Below the pieces are notes generated by a model, which saw nothing but the letters and a program-made list of their open reading frames with translations, was not told the DNA's origin and did not search any database. From NCBI GenBank assembly GCA_046260215.1, contig JBHEPQ010000290.1, positions 1 through 11,339 of the forward strand: a DNA stretch of 11,339 nucleotides. The letters run 5' to 3'. This stretch comes from Chromatocurvus sp046260215 (lineage in GTDB: Bacteria > Pseudomonadota > Gammaproteobacteria > Pseudomonadales > Halieaceae). Position numbers and translations under genes: made by a program. Of this stretch, positions 7,675 to 11,339 are shown in pieces. Positions within the stretch are counted from its first letter, which is position 1. Every line of letters starts with the position of its first letter.

Positions 7675-7683
7675 GACATAAAA

Positions 7684-7688
7684 GGGAG
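7684..7688 (+). promoter_or_regulatory. Ribosome binding site that selects the receptor start
   Basis: GGGAG, within AAAGGGAG, lies ten bases before the ATG at 7699. It favours this ATG over the in-frame TTG at 7588, the in-frame ATG at 7657 and a later in-frame GTG near codon 42. Confidence 0.6.
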
Positions 7689-7698
7689 CTTAATCAAC

Positions 7699-10161
7699 AT
7701 GTACTTCAATGCATTTTCCGAACAACACGGCAGTCATGAAGCGCAGCACGCCCCGGTCGCGGAAACGGCACCCGCCCCTCGACAAGCAGGTGTCGCACAG
7801 TCCCGCCGGCCGGACTGTGCCGTGACAACCCGTTCTGCCGCGCCGCCGGCGCGTTTCCGCCGGCGAGCCCTGGAACTGGCGGTCTCAAGCGTGCTCGGCT
7901 CCGGTCTTGCCTTTACCGGTGGGGCAGTGGCGCAGAATGAGGAACAATCCACTGCCGTCGGCCCACTGGTCATGGAGACCGTCGAAGTCACGGGCTTTCG
8001 GGCCAAGCGCATGAACAGTTCCCGCTATAGCCGCGGCCTTCTCAACACCCCAAGGATAATTTCAGTGCTGCCCAGCGATCTGCTCGAGGAGCAGAACGTC
8101 ACCTCGCTGCGCGATGCCATGCGCAACGTGCCGGGCATCAGTCTGCAGGCGGGTGAGGGTAACCCGCCCGGCGGCGACCAGCTGAAGATCCGGGGTTTTA
8201 ATGCCCGCGCCGACATCAAGGTCGACGGCATCCGGGATATGGGCAACTATTTTCGCGATCCTTTTTATGTGGAACAGCTGGAGGTGGTCAAGGGGCCGAA
8301 CTCGACCATCACCGGTCGCGGATCGCCCGGCGGCACCATCAACTTTGTGACCAAGAAGCCAAGCCTTGAGCCCTCCAGCCGCGTTGAACTCAGCGCCGGG
8401 ACAGACGACTATCAGCGGGTCATGGCAGATATCAACCAGCCGATCGATGACAATAGTGCCTTTCGCCTCAACCTGCTGGGCCACGCCGCCGATATCCCCG
8501 GGCGCGACGTCGTCAACGACAAACGCTGGGGAATGTTCGGCGCCTATACCTGGGGATTCAACGGCAACACTATGCTGAGTGTGGACTGGCTACACACCGA
8601 GCAGGACAATATCGAGGACAAGGGGCTGCCCTTTGACCGCGAGGGTTTTACCGGCCCCAGGGCACTCTGCGATCAGGCTGACAACGGTCGTGTCGGCCGC
8701 GTGGGTAACCAGCGCTGCGGTGATGGTTTCGCGACCGGTCAGATTCCCGATCAGGTCGAGTTCAGCGATTTCTTCGGTCATGTTGACGATGCCCAGGACA
8801 TCGAGGTGGATATCTTTACTGCGGGAATCCAGCACGCCTTCAGCAGTTCTGTGAGTTTTCAGAGCCAGTTCCGCTATACACGCGTGAACAATGACTCGAT
8901 TACGTCCTCGCCGCGCATCAAGGTAGCGGAGGAATTCTGGGGTTCCGGTGACTTTTCGGTCGCTCTTGTGCAGGGGGATTTAAAGCCGCGCGATCAAGAG
9001 GATGAAGGTTTTTTCAATCAGACAGACCTGATTTTTCAGTTCGAAACGGGTGGACTGACGCACGACGTCGTCACCGGATTTGACGTCGGGCGCTTCACCT
9101 ATGAGAACAACCGCCGGCCGGATGTGAAGGGTCCGCGCACCAGTCTGCTCAATCCCGAGCAGCGCACGCGGCCCGCGGCTCCGTTCGCCACCGCAGACAA
9201 TCCAAATGAGAGCACGGTCCACCGATTCCAAACCGAGGAACTGAGTTTCTTTGCGCTCGACACCATCGCTTTTTCTTCCAGGATCGATCTCAATCTGGGC
9301 CTGCGCTGGGACCGGGTAAAGGCTGAGGCCGAGGAATTCGGACGCCCGGACGCCCGTTCCCTGGATCGCACGGATGAGGAATGGACGTATAGCGTCGGAC
9401 TGGTCTACAACACCAGCGAAAACTCTTCGCTGTATCTTGCGAGCAGCAATGCCTTCGAGGTATCGGGCAACTTTGACCGCAATCAGGTTCAACTCGCCGG
9501 CGGCCCCGGCAATCGAGTGTCCTCCCGGGAATTGTTCGACGTGAGCCCCGAAGAGACAGAAGCCTACGAAATCGGGTTCAAGTGGCAGGGGCTGTCCGGG
9601 CTGGATATCAACACCGCGATATTCAGAACCGACAAGACCAAGGCGCGGCTGCCGGGTATTGGCGCCGATGACCCCTCGGTACTGGACACAGAGCAGCGCG
9701 TCGATGGCTTTGAACTGCTGGTCGCTGGCCAGGTGACGCCCGAGTGGCGCCTGTTCGGTGGCTATACATTCATGGACTCCGAGGTGCGCGAGTCAGTCGC
9801 TTTCCCGCAGCTCGAGGGGCAGGATCTGGGCGGTACACCGGAGCACTCCGTTAACGTGTTTACCACTTACGATGTGACGGACAGGTTTTCCTTCGGCGGT
9901 GGACTGCAGTGGGTCGACGAGCAGATCAGCGCCCCGCAGCCCATGTTCGATCCGGCCCCACGCCGTAGCAATGTGTCCATTGACAGCTACACCATTGTGG
10001 ACCTGTACTCCACCTACCGACTCAGCGATCGGGCGCAGATTCGTGTCAACGCCTTCAACATATTCGATGAGGAATATATCTCGCAGATGGCCGAAGGCGG
10101 CGCCCAGGGTATTCCCGGGACTGGCAGACAGGTGATCGCAACGTTGCGCTATGATTTCTGA
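7699..10161 (+). CDS. TonB-dependent siderophore receptor (Fiu/PiuA-like)
   Basis: Outer-membrane gated barrel predicted to import a ferric siderophore, probably catecholate, using TonB energy. Of the 820 residues, 1-50 form a polar Ala/His/Pro-rich extension, RFRRR (52-56) precedes a hydrophobic signal core, and AVA/Q (76-79) is a likely cleavage site. A TonB-box-like ETVEVTG is at 93-99. The plug spans about 115-221, with NVPGISLQ, IRGFNARADIKVDGIRD, VEQLEVVKGP and GRGSPGGTINFVTKKP, all typical of TonB-siderophore receptors. The barrel follows and ends in the aromatic signature LRYDF. Cys324 and Cys340 flank a loop rich in charged residues and could form a disulfide. The substrate is inferred only from the family and from the dioxygenase partner. 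The gene lies under a Fur box and overlaps the next gene by one base. The start at 7699 is chosen for its Shine-Dalgarno sequence. Confidence 0.93.
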   Translation: MYFNAFSEQHGSHEAQHAPVAETAPAPRQAGVAQSRRPDCAVTTRSAAPPARFRRRALELAVSSVLGSGLAFTGGAVAQNEEQSTAVGPLVMETVEVTGFRAKRMNSSRYSRGLLNTPRIISVLPSDLLEEQNVTSLRDAMRNVPGISLQAGEGNPPGGDQLKIRGFNARADIKVDGIRDMGNYFRDPFYVEQLEVVKGPNSTITGRGSPGGTINFVTKKPSLEPSSRVELSAGTDDYQRVMADINQPIDDNSAFRLNLLGHAADIPGRDVVNDKRWGMFGAYTWGFNGNTMLSVDWLHTEQDNIEDKGLPFDREGFTGPRALCDQADNGRVGRVGNQRCGDGFATGQIPDQVEFSDFFGHVDDAQDIEVDIFTAGIQHAFSSSVSFQSQFRYTRVNNDSITSSPRIKVAEEFWGSGDFSVALVQGDLKPRDQEDEGFFNQTDLIFQFETGGLTHDVVTGFDVGRFTYENNRRPDVKGPRTSLLNPEQRTRPAAPFATADNPNESTVHRFQTEELSFFALDTIAFSSRIDLNLGLRWDRVKAEAEEFGRPDARSLDRTDEEWTYSVGLVYNTSENSSLYLASSNAFEVSGNFDRNQVQLAGGPGNRVSSRELFDVSPEETEAYEIGFKWQGLSGLDINTAIFRTDKTKARLPGIGADDPSVLDTEQRVDGFELLVAGQVTPEWRLFGGYTFMDSEVRESVAFPQLEGQDLGGTPEHSVNVFTTYDVTDRFSFGGGLQWVDEQISAPQPMFDPAPRRSNVSIDSYTIVDLYSTYRLSDRAQIRVNAFNIFDEEYISQMAEGGAQGIPGTGRQVIATLRYDF
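10137..10148. repeat. 12-bp perfect palindrome at the end of the receptor gene
   Basis: CGCAACGTTGCG equals its own reverse complement. It covers receptor codons near the C-terminus and ends 12 bases before the start codon of the dioxygenase gene. In RNA it could form only a 4-bp stem, so it may be chance. Confidence 0.3.
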
Positions 10162-10841
10162 TGGTCGTCACGATTGACAATGTGCTCACGGCGCAGGAGC
10201 TGGCGTCACTGCGCGAGCGGCTTGCAAAGGCGCCGTGGGCCCGCGCCATAAGCGCGGGTCCCCAGGCAAAACTGGCCAAGCACAACGAGCAGCTGCCGGA
10301 GGATGTAGCGGGACTGCAGGAGATGCGCACCCTCGTAATGCGAGCACTGACCCGCAGCGAGCTGCTTATCACCGCCGCGATGCCCTACAAGATTCTGCCG
10401 CCGAACTTCAATCGCTATAACGTTTCCAACAGCCACTATGGAGCGCATATCGACAACACACTGAGGCCGCTGCCGGACGGCAGCTACCTGCGCACGGATG
10501 TCTCGGCAACGCTTTTTCTGTCCGCGCCGGATGAGTACGAGGGCGGCGAACTCTGCATAGAAGATACCTTTGGCCAACATCGGGTCAAGCTGAACGCCGG
10601 CTGTCTCGTTGTCTATCCATCTGGCTCCATTCACGAAGTCCAGCCGGTCACCGGCGGCGAGCGGCTGGCCTGCTACATGTTTATGCAGAGCGTCATACGC
10701 GACGTCGAAAGCCGGCGCCATCTGTATGAGATGGACAAGGCACTGATGTCCCTGCGACAGCGCCATGGCGATGACGATCCCGATCTGATCCGCCTGACCG
10801 GCCTTTACCATAACCTGGTGCGCCGCTGGGCGCAGTGTTGA
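10161..10841 (+). CDS. piuC: PKHD-type Fe(II)/2-oxoglutarate dioxygenase, YbiX/PiuC family
   Basis: Predicted non-heme iron, 2-oxoglutarate-dependent hydroxylase, usually encoded beside Fiu/PiuA-type receptors; its natural substrate is not settled as far as I know. The 226 residues are collinear with E. coli YbiX. The iron ligands are His96 and Asp98 in YGAHIDN and His158 in SGSIHEV; Arg168 in GERLACYMF is placed to bind 2-oxoglutarate. Family blocks NRYNVSN, LRTDVSATLFLS, YEGGEL, DTFGQHRVKLNAG, QSVIRD and LYHNLVRRW are all present. The ATG shares its first base with the receptor stop (TGATG) and has no Shine-Dalgarno sequence, pointing to translation by reinitiation after the receptor. It should share the Fur-controlled promoter at 7518-7547. 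No signal peptide is visible, so it acts in the cytoplasm. The symbol follows the Pseudomonas gene; ybiX is the E. coli name. Confidence 0.95.
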   Translation: MVVTIDNVLTAQELASLRERLAKAPWARAISAGPQAKLAKHNEQLPEDVAGLQEMRTLVMRALTRSELLITAAMPYKILPPNFNRYNVSNSHYGAHIDNTLRPLPDGSYLRTDVSATLFLSAPDEYEGGELCIEDTFGQHRVKLNAGCLVVYPSGSIHEVQPVTGGERLACYMFMQSVIRDVESRRHLYEMDKALMSLRQRHGDDDPDLIRLTGLYHNLVRRWAQC

Positions 10842-10871
10842 TGCGAATAGCTTGAGTGCAATGCGATGGCT

Positions 10872-10901
10872 CGACGGCCGCGCGCCCTGCCGCTGTTTTT
10901 T
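10872..10901 (+). terminator. Possible intrinsic terminator after piuC
   Basis: CGACGGC (10872-10878) pairs imperfectly with GCCGCTG (10889-10895), giving a 4-bp GC core, a mismatch, a G-U and an outer C-G pair, with a 10-base loop. Six T residues follow (10896-10901). The stem is short, so this is a moderate candidate for ending the receptor-dioxygenase transcript. Confidence 0.42.
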
Positions 10902-10912
10902 GCCCGTCCCAG

Positions 10913-10921
10913 TGGTACAAT
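10913..10921 (+). promoter_or_regulatory. Extended -10 promoter of the DUF1820 gene
   Basis: TGG followed by TACAAT (10916-10921) gives a TGN extended -10 with 5 of 6 matches to TATAAT. The -35 region is only T-rich, which an extended -10 tolerates. Transcription would start near 10928, leaving a leader of about 60 bases. The element lies just after the presumed terminator, so the gene is probably transcribed on its own. Confidence 0.5.
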
Positions 10922-10929
10922 TAAAGCGT

Positions 10930-10955
10930 AAGTGCACTTCGCGGGGCAGCTGCCC
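10930..10955. repeat. Two adjacent perfect palindromes in the DUF1820 leader
   Basis: AAGTGCACTT (10930-10939) and GGGCAGCTGCCC (10944-10955) are each identical to their reverse complement and are four bases apart. They lie at or just after the predicted transcription start, where an operator would work. Confidence 0.4.
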
Positions 10956-10987
10956 TGTTCCTACGCCAACCTCCTTCCCGGTTCTAT

Positions 10988-11339
10988 ATGTCCAGCAATC
11001 CCGTGTACAAGGTCATCTTTCACAACGGCAACACCGTGGTTGAACTGTTCGCGCGCCAGATCTACCAGAGCGACATGTGGGGCTTTATCGAGATAGAGGA
11101 GTTCGTCTTCGGCGAGCGCTCACAGATTGTCGTGGACCCTGGCGAGGAAAAGCTCAAGAACGAGTTCGCCGGTGTCACGCGCAGCTACATCCCTCTGCAG
11201 TCGGTGATTCGTATCGACGAGGTCGATAAGGAAGGCACGGCGAAGATTTCCGAGGTGAAGCCGCGGGAGAGTAATGTGTCGGCATTTCCGTTCCCGCCGG
11301 GGCGATCGGGTCCTGGGGGTGGGCAGCATGGGGTGGATG
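10988..11339 (+). CDS. DUF1820 family protein (no stop reached within the window)
   Basis: Small uncharacterised proteobacterial protein, recognised by its N-terminal block NPVYKVIFHNGNTVVELFAR, then YQSDMWGFIEIEEFVFG, IVVDPGEEKLKNEF, and SYIPLQSVIRIDEV. The frame is open for 117 codons to the window edge; the family is usually a little over 100 residues, so only a few are likely missing. The end is rich in Pro and Gly (FPFPPGRSGPGGGQHG). There is no signal peptide or membrane segment, so it is probably cytoplasmic; the function is unknown. The ATG at 10988 is the only start codon after the in-frame stop at 10922, yet no Shine-Dalgarno sequence precedes it. Confidence 0.88.
   Translation, partial: MSSNPVYKVIFHNGNTVVELFARQIYQSDMWGFIEIEEFVFGERSQIVVDPGEEKLKNEFAGVTRSYIPLQSVIRIDEVDKEGTAKISEVKPRESNVSAFPFPPGRSGPGGGQHGVD

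Larger units (their letters stand above)
7297..7698. other. Divergent intergenic region between miaB and the siderophore receptor gene
   Basis: About 400 bases with no credible gene. From left to right it holds: the likely miaB promoter; two direct copies of TCGGCCA 11 bases apart (7389-7395, 7400-7406); a 7-bp GC stem with a 5-base loop (7418-7436) and no T-run on either side; two copies of CCGGGACGA 50 bases apart (7444-7452, 7494-7502); the Fur operator and receptor promoter (7518-7547); and a leader of about 145 bases ending in a small hairpin and Shine-Dalgarno sequence. Short frames on both strands here have no recognisable content. Confidence 0.7.

Noticed and set aside
7588..7698. 37-codon upstream extension of the receptor gene
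   Set aside because: It starts at TTG without a ribosome binding site and would put the hydrophobic signal core more than 90 residues into the protein.
1..11339. Search for CRISPR repeats, tRNAs, insertion-sequence ends, toxin-antitoxin pairs or phage genes
   Set aside because: I found no regular repeat-spacer pattern, no cloverleaf, no transposase motif and no small paired genes of that kind. Nearly all the sequence is covered by recognisable core or iron-uptake genes.

Overview
This window looks like an ordinary core-genome segment of a gammaproteobacterium. It is GC-rich, with tightly packed genes. The minus-strand order miaB, phoH (ybeZ), ybeY, corC (ybeX), lnt, leuS resembles Pseudomonas/Cellvibrio-type genomes; in E. 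coli leuS lies apart from the lnt cluster. The exact genus cannot be read from the sequence.

Region 1 (1-7296, minus strand): leuS is cut by the window start. Upstream of it lie lnt, corC, ybeY, phoH and miaB. The phoH-ybeY-corC-lnt block is joined by 4-, 4- and 1-base overlaps, so it is almost certainly one transcript with coupled translation. These genes serve tRNA modification (MiaB), an RNA-linked ATPase (PhoH), rRNA maturation and quality control (YbeY), a CBS-domain membrane-associated protein (CorC), lipoprotein N-acylation (Lnt) and leucyl-tRNA charging (LeuS). A plausible sigma-70 promoter for phoH overlaps the miaB stop codon.

Region 2 (7297-7698): a 400-base divergent intergenic region. 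It holds a likely miaB promoter, small repeats, a strong four-hexamer Fur operator over a likely promoter, and a leader with a small perfect hairpin just before the ribosome binding site of the next gene.

Region 3 (7699-10841, plus strand): an iron-uptake pair. A TonB-dependent siderophore receptor of the Fiu/PiuA kind overlaps by one base a PKHD-type Fe(II)/2-oxoglutarate dioxygenase of the YbiX/PiuC family. Under iron limitation, release of Fur should switch both on together.

Region 4 (10842-11339, plus strand): a probable weak terminator, then an extended -10 promoter, two perfect palindromes in the leader, and a DUF1820-family gene that runs off the window end.

I saw no tRNA, rRNA, CRISPR array, insertion sequence or phage gene. 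I found no clearly new system. The points most worth a second look are the receptor-dioxygenase operon with its long pre-signal extension and leader hairpin, the trimmed form of the leucyl-tRNA synthetase, and the odd leader of the DUF1820 gene.
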